The translations under genes were made by a program, and so were the position numbers. Positions 15,871-25,608 of a stretch of 36,168 nucleotides of DNA are shown here, piece after piece. A model generated the notes under the pieces. It saw nothing but the letters and a program-made list of their open reading frames with translations, ran no database searches and was not told where the DNA came from. Source of the stretch: Parvibaculum sp. (GTDB lineage Bacteria > Pseudomonadota > Alphaproteobacteria > Parvibaculales > Parvibaculaceae); NCBI RefSeq assembly GCF_030694575.1, contig NZ_JAUYUS010000082.1, positions 1 to 36,168 of the forward strand, read 5' to 3'. Every line of letters begins with the position of its first letter. The stretch's first letter is position 1.

Positions 15871-17772
15871 ATGTCCTTTCCCAAAGGCTTCCTCGACGAA
15901 TTGAAGGGGCGCATCCGCGTCTCGGATGTCGTCGGCCGAAAGGTGAAGCTTCGGCGCCAGGGCAGGGAGTTCATCGGCCTTTCGCCCTTCTCCAACGAGA
16001 AGAGCCCGAGCTTCACCGTCAATGACGACAAGCAGTTCTTCCACTGCTTCTCGTCGGGTGAGCATGGCGACGTCATCAAGTTCCTCGAAAAGACCGAGAA
16101 CCTCTCCTTCATCGAGGCGGTGGAGCGGCTCGCCGCCGAGGCCGGCATGGAAATGCCGGAACGCGATCCCTTCGTGGCCGAGCGCGAAAAGGAGGCCGCC
16201 ACCCTCATCGATGTGATGGAAATGGCGGCGCAGTTCTTCCGCCAGAAATTGCAGGAGGGCGCCGGCGCGGAAGCGCGCGCCTATCTCGAGCGGCGCGGCA
16301 TGAAGGCGAAGACGCTGGACGATTTCGGCGTCGGCTATGCGCCGGGCGACGAGCGGGCCGACCGCACCGCGCTGATGCGCTACCTCAAGTCGCGCGATGT
16401 AACGATGGAGCAGATGGCGGAGGCGGGCCTCATCATCTCCGGCCCCGACATCCGCGAACCGCATGACCGCTTCCGCAACCGCGTAATGTTTCCGATCGCG
16501 GATGCCCGCGGCCGCGTCATCGCCTTTGGCGGCCGCGCGCTCGCCTCGGATGCCAAGGCCAAATATCTCAACTCGCCGGACACGCCGCTCTTCCACAAGG
16601 GCCGCGTCCTCTACAATCTCAACCGCGCCCGCAAGCCCGCCTATGACGAAGGCACGGTGATCGCCGTCGAAGGCTATATGGATGTGATCGGGCTTTCGCA
16701 GGGCGGCATCGACAATGCCGTCGCGCCGCTCGGCACCGCGCTCACCGAGGACCAGATCGCGCTCCTCTGGCGCATGGCGCCCGAGCCCATCCTCTGTTTC
16801 GACGGCGACAAGGCGGGGCTCCGCGCCGCCTACCGGGCGGTCGAGCGCGTGCTGCCGCTGCTGAAGCCCGGCCATTCGCTCCGCTTCGCGCTGCTGCCGG
16901 AGGGGAAAGACCCGGACGATCTCGTGCGCGAGGAAGGCGGCCAGGCGGTGCGCGACATCCTGGCGAAGGCCCGGCCGCTCGCCGAGATGGTCTGGGAAAA
17001 GGAAATTTCCGCCGGCCAATGGGACACGCCGGAGCGCCGCGCCAAGCTCGAAGCCGATCTGGAAGCCGCCGTCGCCACCATCGCGGATCCGAAAGTGCGC
17101 GGGCACTACAGCGACAATCTGCGGGCGAAGGTCCAGCAGTTCTTCGGCGGCAGCGCGCGGGGCGGGCAGCGGGGCGGGTTCGGCCAGAACCGTTTCTCGC
17201 GCGGCCAGCCCGGCCGGCCCTTCAGGAAAGGCACCTTCAACCGGGACCGGGACTACATTCCCCCCGTCACGCCCGAATTGCGCCGTTCGGCGCTGGCGAG
17301 CGGCGGTGGGGGCGAGCGCAGCCGGGAGGGTTTGCTGCTGCTGACCCTCCTTAACCACCCGGAACTCTTGGAGAATTACGCCGAGGAGGTTTCGCGGGTC
17401 GAGATCGGCACCCCGGCGCTTGACAGATTACGCAATGAAATCATAGATATAGCCGCCCTCCATGCGCCTCTTGAAAGAGAAGCGCTGAGGAACCACTTGC
17501 TGAGCAGGGATTTGGCGGAAATCGCGCGGCGTCTGGAGGCCGGTCAGGCCTTCAAAAGCGATCCTTTTGCCTGGCCCGATGCGGCGCCGGACGAAGCGGA
17601 GGCCGGTTTCCTGCACACGCTTGCGCGTCACCGCCGGGTGATCGTGCTGGAGGCGGAATTGAAGGCCGCCGAGCGCGCTCTGGCGGAAGAGATGACGGAA
17701 GAGAATTTCGCCCGCCTGCAAGCCATCCATGCGCAACTCGAGCGCTCGGAACTGGCGGACGGGTTGGGTTAG
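15871..17772 (+). CDS. dnaG: DNA primase
   Basis: A 633-aa primase that makes RNA primers at the replication fork. Order: N-terminal CHC2-type zinc-ribbon region (1-97), RNA-polymerase core with TOPRIM motifs EGYMD (E267, D271) and DGDKAG (D311, D313), a Gly/Arg-rich linker (about 430-455, GGSARGGQRGGFGQ), and a C-terminal helicase-binding domain. The zinc site is degenerate: the four positions equivalent to Cys-x2-His-x17-Cys-x2-Cys are S38, S41, C59 and S62, so only one ligand remains, though the surrounding fold (SPFSNEKSPSFTVNDDKQFFHCF) is kept. The ribosome site is weak. Context is the standard yqeY-dnaG-rpoD order. Confidence 0.97.
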   Translation: MSFPKGFLDELKGRIRVSDVVGRKVKLRRQGREFIGLSPFSNEKSPSFTVNDDKQFFHCFSSGEHGDVIKFLEKTENLSFIEAVERLAAEAGMEMPERDPFVAEREKEAATLIDVMEMAAQFFRQKLQEGAGAEARAYLERRGMKAKTLDDFGVGYAPGDERADRTALMRYLKSRDVTMEQMAEAGLIISGPDIREPHDRFRNRVMFPIADARGRVIAFGGRALASDAKAKYLNSPDTPLFHKGRVLYNLNRARKPAYDEGTVIAVEGYMDVIGLSQGGIDNAVAPLGTALTEDQIALLWRMAPEPILCFDGDKAGLRAAYRAVERVLPLLKPGHSLRFALLPEGKDPDDLVREEGGQAVRDILAKARPLAEMVWEKEISAGQWDTPERRAKLEADLEAAVATIADPKVRGHYSDNLRAKVQQFFGGSARGGQRGGFGQNRFSRGQPGRPFRKGTFNRDRDYIPPVTPELRRSALASGGGGERSREGLLLLTLLNHPELLENYAEEVSRVEIGTPALDRLRNEIIDIAALHAPLEREALRNHLLSRDLAEIARRLEAGQAFKSDPFAWPDAAPDEAEAGFLHTLARHRRVIVLEAELKAAERALAEEMTEENFARLQAIHAQLERSELADGLG

Positions 17773-18086
17773 GATGAATAATCGGGGTCGGTCAACCAGC
17801 GGGATTTGAGGGCAGAACAGCTTCGGCGCGGGAACGGGCAACCGTTCAGGGGACCGCCGGGCACCCAGACGGCAGGATCGGAAAGAGGTGAGGGCAAGGC
17901 AACCGGGATAAGCGCCGGATGTCCGCTCTCCTCTTGTATTTTCGATCCCTTTTGCTGCGGCAAAAGCGTCGGCGGGTTTCTGCACTCTGGTCACGCGGGA
18001 ATAAAGGCCTACCTCACTGTCGGTATTGGGCCTGTCCGGCGCATGTGTCATGTGCGCGCCGGCCGGGAAAAGGCGGAGACTATTGA
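17773..18086 (+). promoter_or_regulatory. Intergenic region upstream of rpoD
   Basis: 314 bases between dnaG and rpoD with no convincing gene (one open frame that runs into rpoD lacks protein-like composition). A perfect 7-bp inverted repeat CTTTTGC-TGCG-GCAAAAG lies at 17949-17966, without a following T-run, so it may be an operator or RNA processing hairpin. The region probably contains rpoD's own promoter; I could not place its boxes. Confidence 0.4.
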
Positions 18087-20057
<1,971 letters not shown>

Positions 20058-20110
20058 TCCTACAGAGCGTCATAGCCGATTTATTCGGCCATCCACGTTT
20101 TCAAACAACA

Positions 20111-20139
20111 AAGCCCGGATCGAAAGATCCGGGCTTTTT
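20111..20139 (+). terminator. Rho-independent terminator of rpoD
   Basis: Perfect 11-bp stem (20111-20121 with 20126-20136), GAAA tetraloop, then five T. The accessory AT-rich islet starts just to the right. Confidence 0.92.
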
Positions 20140-20264
20140 GGCTTTTTATACGCTGAACTGCAGTTGTGAGAGAAGCGAAGCAACCTAGAAGCAGCTCCTT
20201 ATTGCCTTTGCGTCGCAGCTGATGTTACTTGCGCTGACGTGATGCGCTCTGGGCTGTCGATGCG

Positions 20265-20570
20265 CTATGTTGCTTCTGCCAATTTGATGAAGCCAACCTT
20301 TAGTTTAAAGTTCATAGCTTCGATTTTTCTTGCTTCATCTCTTAGAGTGAGGCGGCTGAAAAATGGGATGCGGAAGGATCCGTCTTTACGCGGAAAGTCT
20401 GCGATTCGAAATTCCACGGTCCACTTTTTTGTCAGCGCTTGTTCGAACGCTTGTCCCTTTTCCGCTCCGAAATGTTCCATCACCTTTTCGATGGCAGCCT
20501 GTTTAAAAGGCTCATAGCTCTTCATCATCTGGGCTGAATTGCCGCCCTGCTTAAAAAAATGACTCAACAC
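20265..20570 (-). pseudogene. C-terminal piece of the interrupted DUF6119/TIGR04141 gene
   Basis: The last 101 codons of the gene whose first part is at 20577-21914. It is in the same frame and separated only by the ochre codon at 20577-20579 and two further sense codons (Ser-Ser). The text ...FIHIKKSSR-stop-SSVLSHFFKQGGNSAQMM... reads as one continuous family C-terminus: in this family, as I recall it, the IHVK segment is directly followed by LSHLF-QG. A separate GTG start at 20570 is possible but has no ribosome site. The whole span would be about 549 codons, close to the family's usual size. It is a nonsense mutant or, less likely, a read-through gene. Confidence 0.7.
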
Positions 20571-20576
20571 ACTAGA

Positions 20577-21914
20577 TTACCGACTACTCTTTTTGATGTG
20601 AATAAACCTGCACCCAGCAATATCCAACAGATCGCATAGTTCAATTCCGGGACCCGGAACCTCGTCAATCTGAATTAGTTTTTTGTCCATAAGGAGATAG
20701 TCAGTTTCTCGGGATATCTCTGCATTATAAGACTCTTCCGACTGATAGCTTATTTTGACCTTCTTTCCCTTCTCTTTAGGTTCGGCAATTTTCTTCAGTG
20801 TGCGAAGTTTTTTGTCAAAATCAGTTTTTAACTCTTGAAATTTTTTGTCGGCTGCATTTCTAAGGGTTTTGCTTATTCGATACCAGCTCCCTTCGTTTAA
20901 TGCATATCTCTCGCCTCTAAAAAGCAAAGATCCAATTAGTGCTTCGTGCACAGTCCAGTAATCGAAAGGTCTTCCGTCATTGAGGCTGTATGCTGCCACG
21001 GTGTGATGCTTGAGCGCGTCTACTGTCAGGCTCTCTAATTCTTCATCAAGGCCTTCTCTGTAAAGCGACAGGGACAGGTCCGCGTGAAAATCATGAAATC
21101 CGGCGTGTTCGAAACGGAATGTGCCGACAGCCTCTGGAAGGATGGCTGGAATTGATATCTCGAATTCTCCGCGGTCTTGAATGATTGAAGTCACCAATTC
21201 TTCGTTGAGATTCTCTTCAATCTCAGGGTCCAAAACGGGAGAGAGAAAATCTATAATCCTAAAAGCTGTTTTTTTGTATGCGGTGGACTTAAAGAATTTT
21301 ACGGCATTCGTAGCCGCCTGTGGAATGTCAGCGAGCTCTATTTTCTTTGTGAATCTCAGTGCTCGTGATCCGGTGACCATCTCAGCAAAGTCGCTTTGAG
21401 AAGCTCGTCCGCTTACTTTTCGAATTAGATCCAATGCATCATCGAATCCAAAAGAACGGAGATCGCGTTGCCCTGCCGCTTGAGCAAAATCGCGAATAGC
21501 TGCCCCGATATTTGATCTTTCTACGCTACGAAGTTTTTCATCACTGATTGCATTAATTGCAATTTTCAATCCGAAGTCAGCCTCAGTTTTTGAATCGTCA
21601 AGATAGACGTGTGCATATGAGAAAGTTACCGCGAATATTGAATCTCCTTCTTTGAAGGCGACGAGAGCGCTGGGAGATTGTGAAAGCAAGTTTACCGGCA
21701 ATCGGAACGATTTTTCGATTAACTGCACCCATTTGGGAGGATACGTTCTGCCCGGGAAAACATAGAGTTTAGCCCCTTCCCCAAAATCCTTTGATGGAAC
21801 TATGTGAGCATGACCTGATCTGACCATGCTTTTGGCCTTTTCCGTGAGTAGGTCGTCAAAATTCGTCGTTGTGGATTTCGCTAGGTAGAGCGAGAAGGTG
21901 TTTGAAGTTGCCAT
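20577..21914 (-). CDS. DUF6119/TIGR04141 family protein, truncated by an in-frame stop
   Basis: A 445-aa product recognisable as the sporadically distributed TIGR04141 (DUF6119) family: N-terminal FSLYLAKSTTTNFDDLL, central KLYVFPGRTYPPKWVQLIE, and C-terminal KLIQIDEVPGPGIELCDLLDIAGCRFIHIKKSSR. The biochemical role of the family is unknown; its patchy distribution resembles that of defence genes. The gene stops at a TAA where homologues continue, with the continuation present downstream in frame. Base composition is far more AT-rich than the flanking core genes, a sign of transfer. The start ATG at 21914 has no obvious ribosome site. It sits back-to-back with a higA antitoxin gene, and the remnant of higB lies between them. 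Confidence 0.75.
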   Translation of the reverse strand: MATSNTFSLYLAKSTTTNFDDLLTEKAKSMVRSGHAHIVPSKDFGEGAKLYVFPGRTYPPKWVQLIEKSFRLPVNLLSQSPSALVAFKEGDSIFAVTFSYAHVYLDDSKTEADFGLKIAINAISDEKLRSVERSNIGAAIRDFAQAAGQRDLRSFGFDDALDLIRKVSGRASQSDFAEMVTGSRALRFTKKIELADIPQAATNAVKFFKSTAYKKTAFRIIDFLSPVLDPEIEENLNEELVTSIIQDRGEFEISIPAILPEAVGTFRFEHAGFHDFHADLSLSLYREGLDEELESLTVDALKHHTVAAYSLNDGRPFDYWTVHEALIGSLLFRGERYALNEGSWYRISKTLRNAADKKFQELKTDFDKKLRTLKKIAEPKEKGKKVKISYQSEESYNAEISRETDYLLMDKKLIQIDEVPGPGIELCDLLDIAGCRFIHIKKSSR

Positions 21915-21973
21915 TTGGCTCTAATGCCGCAAAAGAGGGATGGACATTTCACGCTATTCTAAGCAACTACTCA

Positions 21974-22037
21974 GTGTACATATCATAAAATTCTAGAGGT
22001 TTGTACGAGGAAGATCGACGCGGAGACAGTCACATGA
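21974..22037 (+). pseudogene. higB: Remnant of the 3' end of a higB toxin gene
   Basis: Reading toward higA, the last codons spell ...RKIDAETVT-stop, matching the usual HigB C-terminus (YDKIDAETV in typical proteins as I recall them). The stop TGA overlaps the higA ATG in the ATGA fashion typical of higBA operons. Further left, GTGTACATA at 21974-21982 fits the preceding VYIR strand codons, but indels break the frame and nothing of the remaining roughly 80 codons is present. The 5' part was evidently lost when the neighbouring islet arrived. Confidence 0.6.
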
Positions 22038-22438
22038 AGGATATTCGGCCGATCCGGTCCGACAAGGATTACGAGTGGGCGCTCGGCGAAGTCGCGCGCT
22101 ACTTCGAGCGCGAGCCGAAGCGCGGGACGCCGCAAGGCGATCGGTTCGAGGTTCTGCTCGGGTTGATCGAGGCTTACGAGGCGAAGCACTGGGCTATCTC
22201 CGCGCCCGATCCCGTCGAGGCGATCAAGGCGCAGATGGAACAGACCGGGCGTACGCAGGCGGACCTTGCGGCGCTTGTCGGCTCGCGCCCGCGCGCCAGC
22301 GAAATCCTGAAGCGCCAACGCGGCCTCACCATGTCGATGATCCGCAAGCTGAGCGCCGAGTGGCGCATTCCCGCCGAAGTTCTGATCCAGCCCTATCGTC
22401 TTGCGACGGAGAAGGTCGAGAAGCGCAAGCGCGTTTGA
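22034..22438 (+). CDS. higA: HigA-type antitoxin / HTH regulator (orphan)
   Basis: A 134-aa antitoxin of the HigA type (COG5499-like): an N-terminal toxin-binding part (MKDIRPIRSDKDYEWALGEVARYFE, GDRFEVLLGLIEAYEAKH) followed by a Cro/C1-type helix-turn-helix (QADLAALVGSRPRASEILKRQRGLTMSMIRKLSAEWRIPAEVLI, about 75-120). The start ATG at 22034 follows GCGGAGACAGTCAC. A TTG further up in the same frame is less likely because that stretch is the old higB tail in another frame. No intact higB lies upstream, so the antitoxin is orphaned; it could still repress its own promoter or neutralise toxins elsewhere. Composition is GC-rich, like the core genome. Confidence 0.85.
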   Translation: MKDIRPIRSDKDYEWALGEVARYFEREPKRGTPQGDRFEVLLGLIEAYEAKHWAISAPDPVEAIKAQMEQTGRTQADLAALVGSRPRASEILKRQRGLTMSMIRKLSAEWRIPAEVLIQPYRLATEKVEKRKRV

Positions 22439-22797
22439 GGCACCGGTAATCCGCTGCGTCCCGCTCCCCAAATAAACTAATCCCCACCCGCCAACGCACC
22501 CCCATATTCATCCGTACCCGCTCCTGCGAAGGGCGTGTCCGGATTGTCCGAATGCGGGGAGGGGGTGTCGCGGTTCCTGCGGTTCATGGCTCATGCCATG
22601 CGCTCACGGAATGCGGCGCGCGGGGCGCTTGCGCGAGCGATGCCGTCCCACATGTAACATGCACATGTCACATGTACCCACATGCACATGTGCGGCCGCG
22701 TTCGACAAGCGTCCCGCGCATCCTTCGCGCCTGAAGGTTCGCCGGTTGCCTGCCGCACCTCCGCAAGCCGATGCTTCGCGGGGCTATCCGTGCGCCG
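22439..22797. other. Convergent intergenic region higA / arsM
   Basis: 359 bases holding no supportable gene. Its main content is the ACATG cluster described separately; the rest is GC-rich and featureless to the eye. Short open frames here are overlaps with the arsM antisense strand. Confidence 0.4.
22650..22691. repeat. Cluster of six ACATG(T/C) units
   Basis: ACATGT or ACATGC occurs at 22650, 22657, 22663, 22670, 22680 and 22686, that is six times in 42 bases with spacings 7, 6, 7, 10, 6. ACATGT is self-complementary, so the array can bind a protein in both orientations or fold on itself. It lies downstream of both flanking genes, so it is not an obvious promoter operator. Confidence 0.7.
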
Positions 22798-23847
22798 TCA
22801 GCAGCAGGGCGTTCCCGCCGCCTCTGCGCCGCCCGCCCCGAACGGCATCTGCGTGCCGCAGCCGTCGAAAATGCCGTAATGCTGGGAGAAGTCGCCGATG
22901 AAGTCAAAATGCGGCGCGAAGCGGGTGGCTTTCAGCATGTGCCACGTATTGCCGCAAACCGGGAAGACGCGGCCCTTCTCGATGCGGTGATGCGCGTCGA
23001 GCGCGAAGGCATCTTCCGCATGCGGAATACCGCCCTTGTAGATCACGGCCTGGCCGTAATCCTCGCAAGCGGGCTCCAGCCCGTCGAGCTTGAAGAGCCG
23101 GTAGGTCGCGGAGAAGAAGCGCGCGTTCCCCAGCGTCCGGCGGATCGAGGGTTCGCGCACCTCGAGCGGGCGGTCGGTGACGAGGCGCGGATCGGCGAAG
23201 CCTGCCTGCTTCGAGAGGGTCAGGAAATCGTTCCAGTAAAGCGCGCCGCCGAGGCATTCGCCGAGCAATACGGGGTCGTCGCGCAGTGAAGGGTCGAGGC
23301 GGCGGTCGGCATAGACGTCGGCGAAATAGAATTCGCCGCCCGGCTTCAGCAACCGCCTCGCGCCTTCCAGCACGGCGCGCTTGTCCGGCGAGAGGTTGAT
23401 GACGCAGTTCGAGACGATGATGTCGAAGCTTTCCGGCTCGAGGCCGAGTTCATCCAGCCGTTCAATATAGCCTTCGCGGAAATCGACATTGGTCCGCCGG
23501 TAGCCGAAGCGTTCCATGTGCCAGCCGACATGGGCGCGGGCGACGGTGAGCTGCTCCGCCGTCATGTCCACGCCCGTCACCGAGCCCGTCTCGCCCACCA
23601 GCCGCGCCAGCGCATAGGCGTCGCGCCCCGCGCCGCAGCCGAGGTCGAGCACGCGCATCCCCTCCACCTTGTCGGGGATCACGAGGCCGCAGCCGTAATA
23701 GCGCGTCAGCACGTCGTCATGAATGTCGGAAAGGGCGGCGCGGATGTGGGGCGGCGTCGCGCCGGGGTCGCAGCAGGCATCGGTCTTGAGGTCGGCGGAG
23801 CCTTTCAGCGTCTGCCCGTAATATTCCTTCACCGACTCGACCGACAT
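22798..23847 (-). CDS. arsM: Arsenite methyltransferase (AS3MT/ArsM type)
   Basis: A 349-aa SAM-dependent methyltransferase of the AS3MT/ArsM family, which methylates As(III). Seen: a SAM motif VLDLGCGAGRD (66-76), VTGVDMT (90-96), and SNCVINLSPDK (147-156), a signature of the family. The four cysteines used by this enzyme class to bind arsenite are all in place: C25 or C26, C53 (YYGCG), C148 (SNC) and C198 (GECLGG). The C-terminal domain (CEDYGQAVIYKG, CGNTWHML, FIGDFSQHYGIFDGCG) resembles the eukaryote-type C-terminal domain and the protein ends in Cys-Cys. No arsR or other ars gene is adjacent. The start ATG at 23847 follows GGGAGACGGTCC. Confidence 0.92.
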   Translation of the reverse strand: MSVESVKEYYGQTLKGSADLKTDACCDPGATPPHIRAALSDIHDDVLTRYYGCGLVIPDKVEGMRVLDLGCGAGRDAYALARLVGETGSVTGVDMTAEQLTVARAHVGWHMERFGYRRTNVDFREGYIERLDELGLEPESFDIIVSNCVINLSPDKRAVLEGARRLLKPGGEFYFADVYADRRLDPSLRDDPVLLGECLGGALYWNDFLTLSKQAGFADPRLVTDRPLEVREPSIRRTLGNARFFSATYRLFKLDGLEPACEDYGQAVIYKGGIPHAEDAFALDAHHRIEKGRVFPVCGNTWHMLKATRFAPHFDFIGDFSQHYGIFDGCGTQMPFGAGGAEAAGTPCC

Positions 23848-23925
23848 GGACCGTCTCCCGTTGCGTGCGATGGCGTCACCCTGACGGGCGGCGGCATCAC
23901 GGTCCAGTCACAAGTTGGGGAGGGG

Positions 23926-24156
23926 TCAGACGGCCTTTTTCGCCGTCTTCTTTTTCGGCGCGGCTTCCTTCTCGGCAGCCTCGGCCGCTTCCCTTTCGAG
24001 CCGCAGCGCCCTCAGCTTTTCGGTCTTGGCCGCATGGGCGCGGGCATTCGCCTCGTTGATGGCGCGGGCGGCCTCGGTCGTCTGGTCGGCCTTGGCGAGG
24101 CGAACGTCGGATGCCTTCGGCTTGAAGGCGGCGGCGGTCTTGGCGGACGTGGCCAT
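23926..24156 (-). CDS. Small Ala/Lys/Glu-rich hypothetical protein
   Basis: A 76-aa highly charged, alanine-rich protein (MATSAKTAAAFKPKASDVRLAKAD, then EAARAINEANARAHAAKTEKLRALRLEREAAEAAEKEAAPKKKTAKKAV). It is predicted to be one long helix with a basic KKK tail reminiscent of histone-H1-like or nucleoid-binding tails, but I claim no function. I chose the ATG at 24156 because AAAGGAGA lies eight bases before it and a terminator lies just upstream; the frame is open further but that part crosses the terminator. A monocistronic transcript is likely. Confidence 0.75.
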   Translation of the reverse strand: MATSAKTAAAFKPKASDVRLAKADQTTEAARAINEANARAHAAKTEKLRALRLEREAAEAAEKEAAPKKKTAKKAV

Positions 24157-24184
24157 ATCGGTTCTCCTTTCGGGCGTATAAACG

Positions 24185-24210
24185 AAAAAAGGCCGGGTTT
24201 TCCCGGCCTT
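24185..24210 (-). terminator. Rho-independent terminator upstream of the small basic protein gene
   Basis: 9-bp stem (24189-24197 with 24202-24210), TTTT loop, followed on the minus strand by TTTTTT. It probably ends the DJ-1/PfpI transcript coming from the right. Confidence 0.82.
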
Positions 24211-24368
24211 TCCCACCCATCCCGGCGCCATGCCATTACATCCGTGGTCAAGGCTCTGAGATGAAGACTTGTCCGGCAGCCCCGCTGCATCGAAATGCGC
24301 GAGGCGCCCGCGACAAGTATCGCTTTCATCCATATGGGGCGCCCCGGCGGGAAAACAAGGGCAGGGGA

Positions 24369-25487
24369 TCAATTCCGGGGATATTCGAGCTGTGTGGCCA
24401 CGAATCCGGCCGTTCCCTCGCCCAGATCCCCGGCAATGAAGGCGAGGAAGTCCTCCCGCAGCGTCGCCGGGTCGGCAAGCGTCACCGCCGCCTCGCCCTG
24501 GCTCTCCGCCCCCGGCAGCCGCACCAGCGAGGCGCCGCGCGGCGCGTCGCCCGTCACATCCGCGATCACGGTGAGGCCGTGGCGGGTACGGATTTCCGCC
24601 TTCGGCGCGATGGTGCCGGACGAGCCGCGCCAGGTGCGCGCCGCGAAGTCGAGCGGGAAGGCCATGTTGACCTCGTCGACGCCCTCGCTCACCTCGATCA
24701 GATAATGCCTGCGCGGCCAGCCGAGGATCATGTTCTTCAGCGCGGTCGCGATTTCGCTGCTGCCGATCGCGAAGGCTTCGCTGTCATGGCCGGGGCCGTA
24801 GTCGCCGGCGCCGTACTGCGCGGCGAGTTCCTTCGCGCGCGCCGGGCCCGCAATCCGTTCGGTCAGCATCAGCGATATGGGCAGCGATGCGCTGACGCCC
24901 GCGGAGGAGATCACGCCCTCGTCCTCGACATAGCGGCGGTTGCGCTGCCAGTCGACCGCGCCGTAGCGCTCCACGCGATTTTCATGTTCGTAGAAATGCC
25001 CGGTGGCGCGCTTGCCGTCGAGAATGCCCGCCGCCGCCATCACGCTCGCGCCCTCGCAGATCGACACCATCAGCGCGCCCTTTGCCTGCTGCGCCCGCAG
25101 CCACTCGAGCATGGCCGGGTCTTCGGGATCGTGCATGGCGGGCACGATCACGATGTCGGCGCCGGCGGGAAATTTCGCATCGAAGCCCGCGAAGTCGGCA
25201 TCGGGCCGCGCCGAACTCGACGGCCAGAAGGCGACGGGGTCCATTGTCGGCGCGACCGCCAGCACGTCCGCGCCCGCCTGGTTGAGGATGCCGTAGGGCA
25301 CGAGAAAATCCGTCACCTCCGTGCCCGCGTTCAGCACCGCGACGGCGACGACCACGCGCTCATGGCCGGGCTTCGGTTCGATGGGCGCGGCGGCAAGCGG
25401 ATTTTCTGCATCCGCCGCCGTCGCGACGATCATGACGCCGAGTAGCAGAAAGAAAAAGAAGGGAATGGCGATGTTGGGTCTACGCAT
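24369..25487 (-). CDS. Secreted DJ-1/PfpI family protein
   Basis: A 372-aa protein with an N-terminal signal segment (IAIPFFFFLLLGVMIVATAADA, about 6-27), so exported. The DJ-1/PfpI glutamine-amidotransferase-like domain follows (VVVAVAVLNAGTEVTDFLVPYGIL to about residue 230) with the nucleophile elbow in SICEGASVMAAAGILDGKRATGHFYE (C144). The C-terminal 130 residues form a second domain (SEIATALKNMILGWPRRHYLIEVSEGVDEVNMAFPLDF) I do not recognise. The arrangement resembles the amidotransferase-like sensor domains of AraC regulators, but no DNA-binding domain is present and the protein is exported. The ATG at 25487 is preceded by GGAGAG; an open frame further up is not used. Function unknown. 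Confidence 0.85.
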   Translation of the reverse strand: MRRPNIAIPFFFFLLLGVMIVATAADAENPLAAAPIEPKPGHERVVVAVAVLNAGTEVTDFLVPYGILNQAGADVLAVAPTMDPVAFWPSSSARPDADFAGFDAKFPAGADIVIVPAMHDPEDPAMLEWLRAQQAKGALMVSICEGASVMAAAGILDGKRATGHFYEHENRVERYGAVDWQRNRRYVEDEGVISSAGVSASLPISLMLTERIAGPARAKELAAQYGAGDYGPGHDSEAFAIGSSEIATALKNMILGWPRRHYLIEVSEGVDEVNMAFPLDFAARTWRGSSGTIAPKAEIRTRHGLTVIADVTGDAPRGASLVRLPGAESQGEAAVTLADPATLREDFLAFIAGDLGEGTAGFVATQLEYPRN

Positions 25488-25608
25488 GAGCAGCTCTCCG
25501 CCAACGTCGTTCGAGACGATGCCTGATGCTGACGCAGACGAATTCAGGCGGAAAGGACAATGAACATGCATTTCCCGCCAGATGTTTCCGTTGTGAAGCC
25601 GTAGTATG

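Noticed and set aside
15259-17358. 699-codon open frame antisense to dnaG and yqeY
   Set aside because: Spans two unmistakable genes and is low-complexity in Glu/Ala/Arg; no ribosome site.
22650-22691. Possible CRISPR-like array
   Set aside because: Units are only 5-6 bases with spacers of one to a few bases; no repeat-spacer structure and no cas genes. I see no CRISPR array anywhere in the window.
22552-22901. Short rightward frames across the ACATG cluster
   Set aside because: They overlap the arsM 3' end antisense and have no ribosome site or protein-like pattern.
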